Part shown: piece by piece, positions 1 through 7,760 of the stretch | Numbering within the stretch: the stretch's first letter is position 1 | How the letters are laid out: each line of letters starts with the position of its first letter | Assembly (NCBI GenBank): GCA_021204285.1 | Contig: JAJPZP010000006.1 | Location: 277 to 9,886 of the forward strand | Source: Lachnospiraceae bacterium | GTDB lineage: Bacteria; Bacillota; Clostridia; Lachnospirales; Lachnospiraceae | Reading direction: 5' to 3' | Length of the DNA stretch: 9,610 nucleotides | The notes under the pieces: model-generated | The model's input: only the letters and a program-made list of their open reading frames with translations | What the model was told of the DNA's origin: nothing | The model's database searches: none | Program-made: the position numbers and the translations under genes

Positions 1-1140
1 CACGAAATACGCATCTTTGTCTATGATGAAAACGGCAGAGCTCTGATCGTTCAGGATGTGGGTGTCCGTGTCAGTGGCGCAGATGCCCGGAAGGCCGCGC
101 GCAAATCCTATCGGATCATCGCCCGCGATGAATATGACAAACAGGCTCCCACCTTCACATATGACCTGTGGGGCGGTCGCACTACCATTGATGGCAGCAA
201 TCAGCCGATCAAAGAATACAGCTCTTTCATCCTCCATGCCGTGCGTCTCGATGCAGATGCTACTGGTATTCACAACAGCGTGGGCTATTCCCTGGCTGAA
301 AAGGCCGGTATCATAGATTCTTCACCCACCACCCCGGCCGCACTTTATATAAACGGCAACTATCAGGGTGCTTATTTCATTCTTCCTTCCAAAACGGACA
401 ACGCACTGGCTGAACTCTATAATATAGAAGATAAAAATGATATTGAAATTGCCTCTATCTTCGATGAGGAAAAAACCGGAACGCAGGCGCACCCGGAAGT
501 CGTGGCGGAATACCTGGAACTGGTAGGATATATTCTGTCCTCCGACCTGAGTGATCCGGAGGTACAGGCGACTGTGGAAAGTCAGCTCGACGTGGAACAA
601 TTCCTGCAGTATTATGCAGTAAATCTTCTGCTCGCAAACGGCGACTGGATAGACAACAATCTGCGTGTGTGGCGCTGCCAGGACAATGGCCTTCCCTATC
701 AGGATGGAAAATGGCGTGCATATCTGTTTGATCTCGACTGGATCGGTACTTTTCCGGAGATGATCGAGTACAACTTCTGGCAGGTCACTCAGGACACCTC
801 CAACTACAATATCCTGCCAAAACTGCTCGAGAATCCAGACTGGCGCAGCCGCTTCATCGAAATTATTTATGAGATGGAGGAGACTGCATTCAACGAGGAG
901 ACGATCGAAGCCATCTTCGCAACGGAGACTGCGCGCATGGCGGATGAAATTGCCTACGACTATCAGTCTTACGCCTTCGGGACCTACATGACCTATTCCG
1001 TAACAAGTGAAGCGGTTCCGGAGGAGGAATGGCTGACGCTGGACGACTGGGAAGACAAAGTAGAAAATCTGAAATCACGTCTCATCAGATCCTCCTCTAT
1101 TATCAATCAGTGTATTGAAACAGCCTGGCCGGAGGGATGA
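1..1140 (+). CDS. CotH-family kinase-like protein, 5' partial
   Basis: The frame is open from the first base of the window, so the true start and any signal peptide lie upstream. 379 residues are visible before the TGA at 1138-1140. Homology is judged from motifs. An N-terminal 'GVRVSGADARKAARKSYRI' stretch (bases 61-117) matches the CotH pattern of a beta strand followed by a basic 'K-S-Y' segment. NGDWIDNN (637-660) matches the conserved N-x-D-W...NN loop. YLFDLDW (721-741) matches the acidic metal-binding D-x-D of the family. CotH of Bacillus subtilis is an atypical protein kinase that phosphorylates spore coat proteins. Many clostridial homologues are larger exported proteins of unknown substrate, so a spore role here is not shown. 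It converges on the HAD gene with no spacer. I am confident of the family and unsure of the substrate. Confidence 0.85.
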   Translation, partial: HEIRIFVYDENGRALIVQDVGVRVSGADARKAARKSYRIIARDEYDKQAPTFTYDLWGGRTTIDGSNQPIKEYSSFILHAVRLDADATGIHNSVGYSLAEKAGIIDSSPTTPAALYINGNYQGAYFILPSKTDNALAELYNIEDKNDIEIASIFDEEKTGTQAHPEVVAEYLELVGYILSSDLSDPEVQATVESQLDVEQFLQYYAVNLLLANGDWIDNNLRVWRCQDNGLPYQDGKWRAYLFDLDWIGTFPEMIEYNFWQVTQDTSNYNILPKLLENPDWRSRFIEIIYEMEETAFNEETIEAIFATETARMADEIAYDYQSYAFGTYMTYSVTSEAVPEEEWLTLDDWEDKVENLKSRLIRSSSIINQCIETAWPEG

Positions 1141-1143
1141 TCA
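1138..1143. other. abutting convergent stop codons (TGATCA)
   Basis: The TGA of the + strand CotH-like gene (1138-1140) and the TGA of the - strand HAD gene (complement of 1141-1143) touch, forming the palindrome TGATCA. I see no strong hairpin with a T-run here, so transcripts from both sides probably continue into each other's 3' ends. Confidence 0.85.
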
Positions 1144-1992
1144 CAGCAGTCCCATGCGTTCCATCTCATGAAGCACGCCGTCATCCCATACGGACTCGCA
1201 CACGCGATCTGCAATCGCTTTAATCTCCTCATCCGCGTTCCCCATGGCGACGCCAATACCCGCCCGCTCGATCATCTGATAATCATTCAGGCTGTCGCCG
1301 AACGCAATCGTATCCGACACATCCGCTCCAAACAATTCTGCGGCCTTCACAATGCCCGTCCCCTTATCCGAGTCATGAGAAATCAATTCCCCGTTAAACA
1401 TTCCGGAACCGGGATAAATATGATAGGTCGCTACATAAAACTGATCGCTGAGTTCCCGCCGGATCTGGTCAAGCGCCTCCTGCGTATGCACCAGAAAAGA
1501 AACCTTCGGAATCTCATCAACCTGCGGGTTCCACTCGCTGAGCGGCCAGGTATTTTTTCGCTCCTTCAGGAACTGCATCCAATGTGCCAGCTCCGGATTC
1601 ACATCCGGCATCGGTGCGTCCTCCCAGAGATATGTACTTCCATCTCCGGCGACGAAAATGCGATCCAGTCCCTCCAGCATAAAAATTCCACCCGGGATTT
1701 GGTCCAGTACCCTGATGATACGTCGCACAAGCACCGGATCGAGAGCATAGCGATAGACGCTCTTTCCCTCAATGCGGATATCACTGCCCGCACTCGCGAC
1801 GATGCCGTCCCATTCCAGTGCCGTCACCTCTTCCGGAAGGCTGTTCCAGGTTCTTCCGGTCGAGATAAACACCTTGTGCCCATTTGCCCGCACACGGCGG
1901 AAGCCCTCCGCCAGCGCTGGGCTGACACCCCGGTCCATCATATAAATTGTCCCGTCAATATCGACAAAAATCAGCTTTTTCTTATTGCACAT
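1141..1992 (-). CDS. Cof-type HAD-IIB family phosphatase
   Basis: This is a 283-residue cytoplasmic hydrolase, the usual length for Cof/HAD-IIB enzymes. All four HAD motifs are visible: DIDGT with nucleophile D11 and acid/base D13, STGR at 44-47, the lysine K210 in DKGTG, and GDSLND at 232-237 for Mg2+ binding. The region between motifs II and III (about 80-200) is the C2B-type cap that sets substrate choice. Family members dephosphorylate sugar phosphates, phosphorylated cofactors or similar small molecules; the substrate here cannot be read from sequence. The ATG at 1992-1990 has GGGGTG at 2005-2000, 7 nt upstream. It overlaps the end of the preceding glycosyltransferase gene by 11 nt, so translation is probably coupled, and it is the last gene of the run. 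A role in trimming a sugar phosphate for the glycan pathway is inference from position only. Confidence 0.93.
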   Translation of the reverse strand: MCNKKKLIFVDIDGTIYMMDRGVSPALAEGFRRVRANGHKVFISTGRTWNSLPEEVTALEWDGIVASAGSDIRIEGKSVYRYALDPVLVRRIIRVLDQIPGGIFMLEGLDRIFVAGDGSTYLWEDAPMPDVNPELAHWMQFLKERKNTWPLSEWNPQVDEIPKVSFLVHTQEALDQIRRELSDQFYVATYHIYPGSGMFNGELISHDSDKGTGIVKAAELFGADVSDTIAFGDSLNDYQMIERAGIGVAMGNADEEIKAIADRVCESVWDDGVLHEMERMGLL

Positions 1993-3040
1993 GTGATGTC
2001 ACCCCATAGTAGAAAGTAAAGAAAATCTTCGTCACCGCCCAGCAGAGCAACGTAAGACTATGCTTCATCATAAAAATATACAGCTTCACCGACAGGCCAA
2101 GCCTGTCCATCGTGTGGTGGGACAGTGCCTCCTGCACACTCTCATCCCTACACATGGCGCGGACATTTCGCAGCACCTGCCGGAAAGAATCCTTATGATT
2201 CCTCCAGATCTCATTCTTGACTGCCATAATTGCAAGACTCAGAAAATCATTCCGGATCTGCGGACGGAAATCATAAACTTCTTTTTTATCCGAAATACAT
2301 TCCATCCTCTCCCGCAAAAGCCTGATTTTTCCGAGATATCCCGCATCATACTGTCCGGTCATCGATGACTGATTGTACCAGTAATGATAAGGATAATAAT
2401 CCGGAATCTGGCAGATACAGCGGGCGTCAAGCACCGCGGCGAAAACCATCTGTAAATCCTCGCCAACCGTCACACGCTCATCCCACAACGGCAGATTCCT
2501 CTCTACCAGTTCCCGCCGGAACAGCTTGGTCACGCGCGAAGGCTGAATCGTTCTGCCGATAAAACTTCCATCATTCAAAAGCACAGGCCAGAGATCCCGC
2601 AGTTCCTCTCCGCAATAACATTCCCGCTCCATCCGGTTCGTCTCACGCCGCGGTGGATAACTCTTATCCTCATAATCAAATACCAGGCCGGCCATCGCAA
2701 TATCCGCTCCATACTTTTTCAGCGCTGCCGCAAGCCGTTCATACATATCCGCCTCAATCCAGTCATCACTGTCGATAAAACCAAGAAGTTCACCCGAAGC
2801 ATGACGTACCCCTTCCTTCCACGCGGAGGTGAGGCCTCCATTTTCCTTATGAACGGACCGTATATTGGGATAACGCGCTGCATAATCATCACACAATGCC
2901 GGACAACTGTCCTGCGACCCGTCGTCAACAAGAATGATCTCAATATTCTCATATGTCTGTGCCAGAATGCTGTCTACACAGCGGCCCAGTACCTTCTCAA
3001 CCCGGTAAACCGGTACAATCACACTGATCTTCTCTCCCAT
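1982..3040 (-). CDS. family 2 glycosyltransferase (third of three)
   Basis: This 352-residue protein has a GT-A fold N-terminal half. It begins with the hallmark strand ISVIVPVY, then VDDGSQD (38-44, nucleotide binding) and DSDD (90-93, the DxD-type metal and sugar-nucleotide site). TKLFRREL (171-178) and GED (193-195, candidate general base) follow. GT2 enzymes of this type move a sugar from an activated donor to a growing glycan on the cytoplasmic face. The C-terminal segment 319-345 is rich in aromatic and hydrophobic residues between basic ones, suggesting membrane attachment rather than a clear transmembrane helix. The ATG follows the previous gene's TAA directly. Its AGGAG (3051-3047) lies inside that gene's last codons, so coupling is likely. 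It is closely related to the next glycosyltransferase upstream. GGLTSAWKEG replaces the GLSGARNSG of its neighbour, hinting at a different donor or acceptor. The exact sugar is unknown. Confidence 0.95.
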   Translation of the reverse strand: MGEKISVIVPVYRVEKVLGRCVDSILAQTYENIEIILVDDGSQDSCPALCDDYAARYPNIRSVHKENGGLTSAWKEGVRHASGELLGFIDSDDWIEADMYERLAAALKKYGADIAMAGLVFDYEDKSYPPRRETNRMERECYCGEELRDLWPVLLNDGSFIGRTIQPSRVTKLFRRELVERNLPLWDERVTVGEDLQMVFAAVLDARCICQIPDYYPYHYWYNQSSMTGQYDAGYLGKIRLLRERMECISDKKEVYDFRPQIRNDFLSLAIMAVKNEIWRNHKDSFRQVLRNVRAMCRDESVQEALSHHTMDRLGLSVKLYIFMMKHSLTLLCWAVTKIFFTFYYGVTSHVQ

Positions 3041-4030
3041 TTACGTCTCCTGCATCCTGCTCAGTATCTGTTTATACAGCTCCGGCGATACACTGAACAG
3101 GCGATAACCAAAGCGGGTTCGAAACGGAAGATGACCAATCCACGCTCTGCCTTCTTTCCGATACCCGCCAAGTTTTGTTTTTAATTCACGGCGCAGCATC
3201 TCCGCCTCCTCCACCTCGTCCGTACAGCGAAAATAGAAGGTGATGCAGGCGTCACACAACTTCCGGTAAGCAGCCGGAAGCAGCTTTTCATAGCCATTTT
3301 CCCTGAAAAACAGGATGCGCTCCTCATGCGCACGCAGCCACTGCAGACGCTTACGCGAAAACACCGACGTGATGCTGCCCGCATTTTCCGTAAAATAGCC
3401 ATACAACGCACGGTCAAGATACGCAAGTTTCCCCGCCTCATGGAACAGACGATACGTCGTCGCCTCATCCTCATGTATCCTGCCGGCAGGGTAGCGAATT
3501 CCCGTCTCCGTAAAGAGTTCCCGACGGTATAGCTTGTTCCATGCCACAACAAAGTATGTCGCATCCTCCTCCGGTCCATAGAGCTGTTCCATCAGGCATT
3601 CCCCGCGAAACATGCGGTATGCATCGTTCGGCTCGCTTCTCAGCGCCTCGCCGCGCACCCGCGCGAAACGGCACTGGCCGATCGCGCAGCCGCTCTTCTG
3701 TATCAACTCATACAGGGTCTCAATAAAGTCCGGCGCGACATAGTCGTCGCTGTCAACAAAGGCAATATACGCTCCCGTCGCCGCGTCAATCCCGGAATTT
3801 CGTGCGCCGGAAAGTCCCCGGTTCTCCTGGTGAATCACATGCACCCGATTGTCTCTATCCGCATACGCATCGCAGATCGCAGGACAGCTGTCATGCGATC
3901 CGTCATCAACAAGGATGATTTCCATATTTTCATACGTCTGTACGAGAAGACTGTCCAGGCAGCGTGAAAGCCATGCCTCCACCTGGTAGACCGGCACGAT
4001 CACACTGATAAGTGGTTCCTTTTTTTCCAT
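3041..4030 (-). CDS. family 2 glycosyltransferase (second of three)
   Basis: Using the ATG at 4030-4028, this is a 329-residue GT-A type enzyme. Visible motifs are SVIVPVY (9-15), VDDGS (41-45), GARNSG (75-80), VDSDD (92-96), WNKLYRREL (164-172) and HEDE (186-189, candidate general base region). A longer frame starts at TTG 4036, but that codon is only 1 nt from the AGGAGG at 4043-4038, while the ATG sits 7 nt away, so ATG is preferred. No transmembrane helix is evident; the C-terminal 70 residues are basic and amphipathic, consistent with a peripheral membrane enzyme. It overlaps the preceding gene by 101 nt and abuts the following gene with no gap. The likely role is one sugar-transfer step in a surface glycan pathway shared with its neighbours. 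Donor and acceptor cannot be told from sequence. Confidence 0.95.
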   Translation of the reverse strand: MEKKEPLISVIVPVYQVEAWLSRCLDSLLVQTYENMEIILVDDGSHDSCPAICDAYADRDNRVHVIHQENRGLSGARNSGIDAATGAYIAFVDSDDYVAPDFIETLYELIQKSGCAIGQCRFARVRGEALRSEPNDAYRMFRGECLMEQLYGPEEDATYFVVAWNKLYRRELFTETGIRYPAGRIHEDEATTYRLFHEAGKLAYLDRALYGYFTENAGSITSVFSRKRLQWLRAHEERILFFRENGYEKLLPAAYRKLCDACITFYFRCTDEVEEAEMLRRELKTKLGGYRKEGRAWIGHLPFRTRFGYRLFSVSPELYKQILSRMQET

Positions 4031-5087
4031 GTCCAATCCTCCTTATTCCGTGCAACGCCGACACAAGCGGCCGACGAAGCGCACAGAGCGCGTAAACCGT
4101 CCGCGGCATATCCCGCCGCAGAAAATACCATAAAACCCTGTAATCCGGAAGCGTCAGTCTGGCTTCGTTCCCCCGTTTTCTCACCCACACATCACGAGAA
4201 TAAGAATGGATTGCCGCCAGCTTCTCTTTATAAGAAATACTTCTGTCCGCCGGAAGTTTTTCACACTCGTCAAGCATCTCACTCACATAGCGTGTGAAAA
4301 TGCTCCCGTCCTGACAGGGTTTTCCCCAGGTTTCTTCATAAAACGCTTCCGTCCCGGCACAGACCCGCCGCGCAAGCGCCATACGATCCATACGTTTCTG
4401 CGAAGAGAGCGTTCCCGTACCCACGCAGTCCTGGATATAATAGCAAAGCGGCTCGTCAAGAATACCGATACGCCCACACTTTCTGAGATAATCCAGATTG
4501 AAGAGAAGATCCTCTCCAAGGCTCAGTGAGGTGTCGAATGCTCCGGCCAGCTCCCGCCGATAGAGCTTGTTCCACGGCATATTGAGAAAGCTCTCACGAT
4601 ATAGCGAGAGAAAATCTTCCTGAAAATCCGAAAGCGCCAGAACCCTTGTCCCACCTGGGAGCTTCACGATATCCGCTCCGTCATAGAGATGGTGGAAACC
4701 ACACAGTACCAGGTCTGCCCCCGTTTCCTGCTGGAAGCTGCCAATGTGCCCGAGATAGACCGGCGAGACATAATCATCGCTGTCCGTAAACAGCAGGAAC
4801 TCCCCCTGCGAGGCGCGAATCCCGGCGTTTCTGGCTGCAGACACACCACGGTTCTCCTGATGAACCACTCGGATAGCAGTGCATCTCTCCGACGCCGGCT
4901 CCCGGTCGCAGAAATCGCTCCTCACACTCTCTGCCAGCTCATCACAGAGCGCTCCGCTTCCATCTGTACTGCCGTCATCCACAAGGATCAGCTCAAAATT
5001 CTGCTCCGTCTGGCAAAGCCACGACTCCACGCAGCGCCGCAGCGTCATTTTCGCGTTGTAAACCGGAATGACGATACTGTACTTCAT
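3930..5087 (-). CDS. family 2 glycosyltransferase (first of three)
   Basis: With the ATG at 5087-5085 the protein has 385 residues. GT2 motifs are MKYSIVIPVY at the start, VDDGSTDG (36-43), AARNAG (84-89), TDSDD (101-105), WNKLYRREL (172-180) and GED (191-193). Compared with the two neighbouring paralogues it carries about 12 extra residues before the VVHQENRG strand (around 55-70). A GTG at 5105 would add six residues, but it lies upstream of the AGGAG (5099-5095), which is spaced 7 nt from the ATG. The oddity is the C-terminus: residues from 353 on are read through the start region of the next glycosyltransferase in another frame and look like low-homology tail. The normal protein may end near residue 350. 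The catalytic half is intact, so activity is expected. The sugar specificity is unknown. Confidence 0.93.
   Translation of the reverse strand: MKYSIVIPVYNAKMTLRRCVESWLCQTEQNFELILVDDGSTDGSGALCDELAESVRSDFCDREPASERCTAIRVVHQENRGVSAARNAGIRASQGEFLLFTDSDDYVSPVYLGHIGSFQQETGADLVLCGFHHLYDGADIVKLPGGTRVLALSDFQEDFLSLYRESFLNMPWNKLYRRELAGAFDTSLSLGEDLLFNLDYLRKCGRIGILDEPLCYYIQDCVGTGTLSSQKRMDRMALARRVCAGTEAFYEETWGKPCQDGSIFTRYVSEMLDECEKLPADRSISYKEKLAAIHSYSRDVWVRKRGNEARLTLPDYRVLWYFLRRDMPRTVYALCALRRPLVSALHGIRRIGHGKKGTTYQCDRAGLPGGGMAFTLPGQSSRTDV
4038..4043 (-). promoter_or_regulatory. ribosome binding site that sets the second glycosyltransferase start
   Basis: A full AGGAGG on the - strand is 7 nt before the ATG at 4030, versus 1 nt before the TTG at 4036. 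It lies inside the coding region of the preceding gene and is directly preceded by a TAA in the downstream gene's frame. Confidence 0.8.
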
Positions 5088-5094
5088 CTGGCCA

Positions 5095-5099
5095 CTCCT
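5095..5099 (-). promoter_or_regulatory. ribosome binding site that sets the first glycosyltransferase start
   Basis: AGGAG on the - strand is 7 nt before the ATG at 5087. The in-frame GTG at 5105 lies upstream of this site and so is unlikely to be used. Confidence 0.75.
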
Positions 5100-5117
5100 T
5101 TCCACCTCTCATTACCC

Positions 5118-7727
5118 CTATACCGTCGTCACCTGGCGAATCACATAGGCGATCGCAAGGATCTGCCCGCTCACCGCCGCCGCCATGACCATCCGATCGA
5201 TTCTCTGCCTCAGACAAATCAGCTGACTCCGGCATGCAGCCAGCAGAACCGGCATAAAGGGCAGAAAATATCGTCCCTGGACACCCTCCACCGATACGTA
5301 GCCCAACGGCGTCCAGGACAGAAGCATGCCCAGCACAATCAGCCCTGCTGAGGCGGCGCATAGCAACAACATCCAGAAGCGCTCCCGCGCCCGGATACAC
5401 ACCTGCTCTCCCGGCACGTTTAACACAGACAGGAACAACAGGAACAGGAAAAAGATCACCAGCATCTCCGAAGTTTCAATCTCAACCCAGCCGAGCTTAT
5501 AGCCAACGAGCGATTCCAGATAGAATCCCCCTTTATCAAGAATCATATTGACGATCATGTACACCAGCTCGAGCGGATCATTCAGAAAATAACTGAGTGT
5601 ATAACCCGCTGCATAAGCGCTTCCATCTGACGTGCCGACCACGCTCATCGCAGCTGTCGTGCCGGCAATACCGGCCACTGTAGCCGCGTTTTTGAGAAGG
5701 AAAGCGAGAACCGGTATCCCGATCAGCGCGGCTGTCCCTGTCCGTTTTTCACGTTTCCCACCATAATGAGCAGCGGGAATCAGGAGCGGCAACAGCGCCA
5801 GCGGCGCGTAACTCCCACTCTTGCACCAGATCAGGGTAAGCGCTAGGATCTCCAGTGCCAGCAAACGTTGTCCCGTCAGCCTCCGTTCCGAAAAGATGGC
5901 TTCCAGACACAGACATGCATACAGAAATATAAGACCATGCACCATCGCATCATGAGAAAAAGAGGTACACTGCTGCATGTTGATTGGAAGCAACGCGAGC
6001 ACAAAAAGCGTCAACTTTCCAAACGGCAGCCGCCGCATCCCTGCCCACGCAAGCAGAGCGAAAACGAGCAGATTCAGATAACGCGCCAACAACAGCATCG
6101 GAACGGTACCCAGGCCGAGCAGGCGCGCCAAAGTCATCCCTGACACGGCGGGCACATAGAAAAGCAGACTTCCCTGGGTATTACTGTTTACCTCAGCCTC
6201 CACCATGGAGCCATCCTGCACTTTGGAAAACAAACCGTAAAAAATATTCCGGTAATTCTGCAGAGATGGCGAGGACGTAAATTCTATCGCCGCATCGTCC
6301 GCGCGCATCAGGATCGTCGTATCCCCAAGCGACTCGTAACCCAGCAGCTCGTTGCTGTAACGGTACGCCATATCAATGTGCTTTGCCTCATCAGGTACCA
6401 TCTGCGGCGTCAGCAGCACATTATAAAACAGGCCAAGGCACAGCACCGTCACCAGAAATACTGTCTCGATCCGCACACGCCGTACAAACGTGAGATACCA
6501 GAACAGACAGAGGAAGGCCTCCACACCCAGGAAGAAAAAGAAGAAATAATATTTCAGGAACAGATTATAATACAGATGTGCATTAACACAAAGTCCCTCA
6601 TCACTTGTTATCAACGCAAGACCGCTGTCCCAGAGCTCCTCCGAAAAGCGCAGATCAATCCGGTAACGATGATCAGCAACACCGGTCTGAGAGTCCTCAA
6701 ACAAAAGCCCGATATATTCTCCTGATATAAACTGACCGGCACTGATATCGGTCTCGCACAGTGTCTCCGACATGGTCAGATCCGTCACAACCGCATGCAT
6801 CATCCCTTCCGTGAGCACGCTGCCCTCCTCAATAAAAAAACGGACACCAAAACCGGTCAGGCTGTCCTGCTCCGGCTTCAGAATCTGGCTAATCGAAGCA
6901 TTATCCTCGTTTACAGGCAGCGTCTCTCCATTGGATTCCAGGAGTGTTACCCTCTCCGTCGAATTCTGTGCAATTCGAATCTTCGTGTCATACAGATAAA
7001 AGAACAGCAATGCCCCACAAAGCAAAGCTACGCCAAGCCCCAGGACACGTTTTCCGGTGAATCCCGCCGCCATATCCCGGCTTTTCTTTTTTTCCACCCG
7101 CTGCAGCCTGACAAAACCGCCTGCACTGAATACACCGACTCCGGCCAGCAACAGAATCAGCCCGATCAAAATCGGTTGCAGTACACGATGTGTCTGCACC
7201 GTATAAGTCAGATTATAGACAAGGCTCTGCTCCAGGTAACTCCCGTCGATCTGCGCGCTGCCAGGAGTTACCGTCGTTTCATTGAGCCAGACAGACGGTC
7301 CTTCCTCATCTGCGTCACAGGACATACGCACTGAAAGAATGGACGGCGCATAATCGAGATCGACAAACAGGAACTGATCTTCTGTCAGCTCCTCCAACGG
7401 GAACTCCCGTCCTCCTACCAATGTCCCGGATTCCTGATCATACGCCATAATCCGTAACGTGCCGTCCGGGAAGATATGACCGTTTACGGAAAAGAAAAAA
7501 CCGATCTGTGTCGATGTCCCGGCCGGCGCTTCCAGCGTAAACTCCAGCACCCGTCCTTCGACAAGCTCGTCCGTCGTATGCACGAGATTCGCCTGATTTG
7601 CGCCTTCCAGTCCCTGCGAGCAAGTCTCCGACACCGGAATCGCGATTCCCACAATGACAATAAGCAGACAGAGCACTGCCCAGATGATCAGATATTGTTT
7701 TTTATTTCCCGGAAGGCTGTCTTTCAT
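5118..7727 (-). CDS. DUF2142 membrane protein with two extra N-terminal exported domains
   Basis: This is an 869-residue polytopic membrane protein. The C-terminal half (about 415-869) carries DUF2142 signatures: VPDEAKHIDMAYRYSN (444-459), a SFSHDAMVHG-type helix start (589-598) and EGVQGRYFLPFMPVLLA (814-830), with many hydrophobic helices. DUF2142 proteins accompany surface polysaccharide genes and resemble GT-C glycosyltransferases, in which an acidic residue in the first outside loop is catalytic; D446/E447 are the candidates here (inference). The N-terminal half is unusual. TM1 (12-31) is followed by a soluble region (35-180), TM2 (184-206), TM3 (228-246), a second soluble region (250-385) and TM4 (390-413). 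Both soluble regions look beta-rich and end in similar Y-N-L segments, suggesting duplication. The protein is much longer than the roughly 450-550 residues I expect for the family. GAGGAGG at 7740-7734, 6 nt before ATG, is a strong ribosome site. The gene follows a hairpin and precedes three GT2 genes. Confidence 0.9.
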   Translation of the reverse strand: MKDSLPGNKKQYLIIWAVLCLLIVIVGIAIPVSETCSQGLEGANQANLVHTTDELVEGRVLEFTLEAPAGTSTQIGFFFSVNGHIFPDGTLRIMAYDQESGTLVGGREFPLEELTEDQFLFVDLDYAPSILSVRMSCDADEEGPSVWLNETTVTPGSAQIDGSYLEQSLVYNLTYTVQTHRVLQPILIGLILLLAGVGVFSAGGFVRLQRVEKKKSRDMAAGFTGKRVLGLGVALLCGALLFFYLYDTKIRIAQNSTERVTLLESNGETLPVNEDNASISQILKPEQDSLTGFGVRFFIEEGSVLTEGMMHAVVTDLTMSETLCETDISAGQFISGEYIGLLFEDSQTGVADHRYRIDLRFSEELWDSGLALITSDEGLCVNAHLYYNLFLKYYFFFFFLGVEAFLCLFWYLTFVRRVRIETVFLVTVLCLGLFYNVLLTPQMVPDEAKHIDMAYRYSNELLGYESLGDTTILMRADDAAIEFTSSPSLQNYRNIFYGLFSKVQDGSMVEAEVNSNTQGSLLFYVPAVSGMTLARLLGLGTVPMLLLARYLNLLVFALLAWAGMRRLPFGKLTLFVLALLPINMQQCTSFSHDAMVHGLIFLYACLCLEAIFSERRLTGQRLLALEILALTLIWCKSGSYAPLALLPLLIPAAHYGGKREKRTGTAALIGIPVLAFLLKNAATVAGIAGTTAAMSVVGTSDGSAYAAGYTLSYFLNDPLELVYMIVNMILDKGGFYLESLVGYKLGWVEIETSEMLVIFFLFLLFLSVLNVPGEQVCIRARERFWMLLLCAASAGLIVLGMLLSWTPLGYVSVEGVQGRYFLPFMPVLLAACRSQLICLRQRIDRMVMAAAVSGQILAIAYVIRQVTTV

Positions 7728-7733
7728 GCCTGT

Positions 7734-7740
7734 CCTCCTC
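7734..7740 (-). promoter_or_regulatory. strong ribosome binding site of the DUF2142 gene
   Basis: GAGGAGG on the - strand is 6 nt before the ATG at 7727. It sits after the hairpin, so this gene has its own efficient translation start and does not depend on coupling to cdaR. Confidence 0.8.
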
Positions 7741-7760
7741 TATTCCTCTCAAATCAGAAA

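Noticed and set aside
1120..1160. Possible bidirectional terminator at the convergent junction
   Set aside because: Only a 4-bp GGGA/TCCC pairing with a wide loop was found and no T-run follows on either strand.
1168..2019. Long + strand open frame of 283 codons opposite the HAD gene
   Set aside because: It is a mirror of the HAD gene in antisense. The - strand frame has all four HAD motifs, while this frame shows no recognisable domain and an unusual composition rich in R, H and P.
4689..5351. + strand open frame of 220 codons across the first GT2 and the DUF2142 gene
   Set aside because: It crosses two clear - strand genes and their gap, is rich in H, Q and R, has no domain signature, and looks like a codon-bias shadow.
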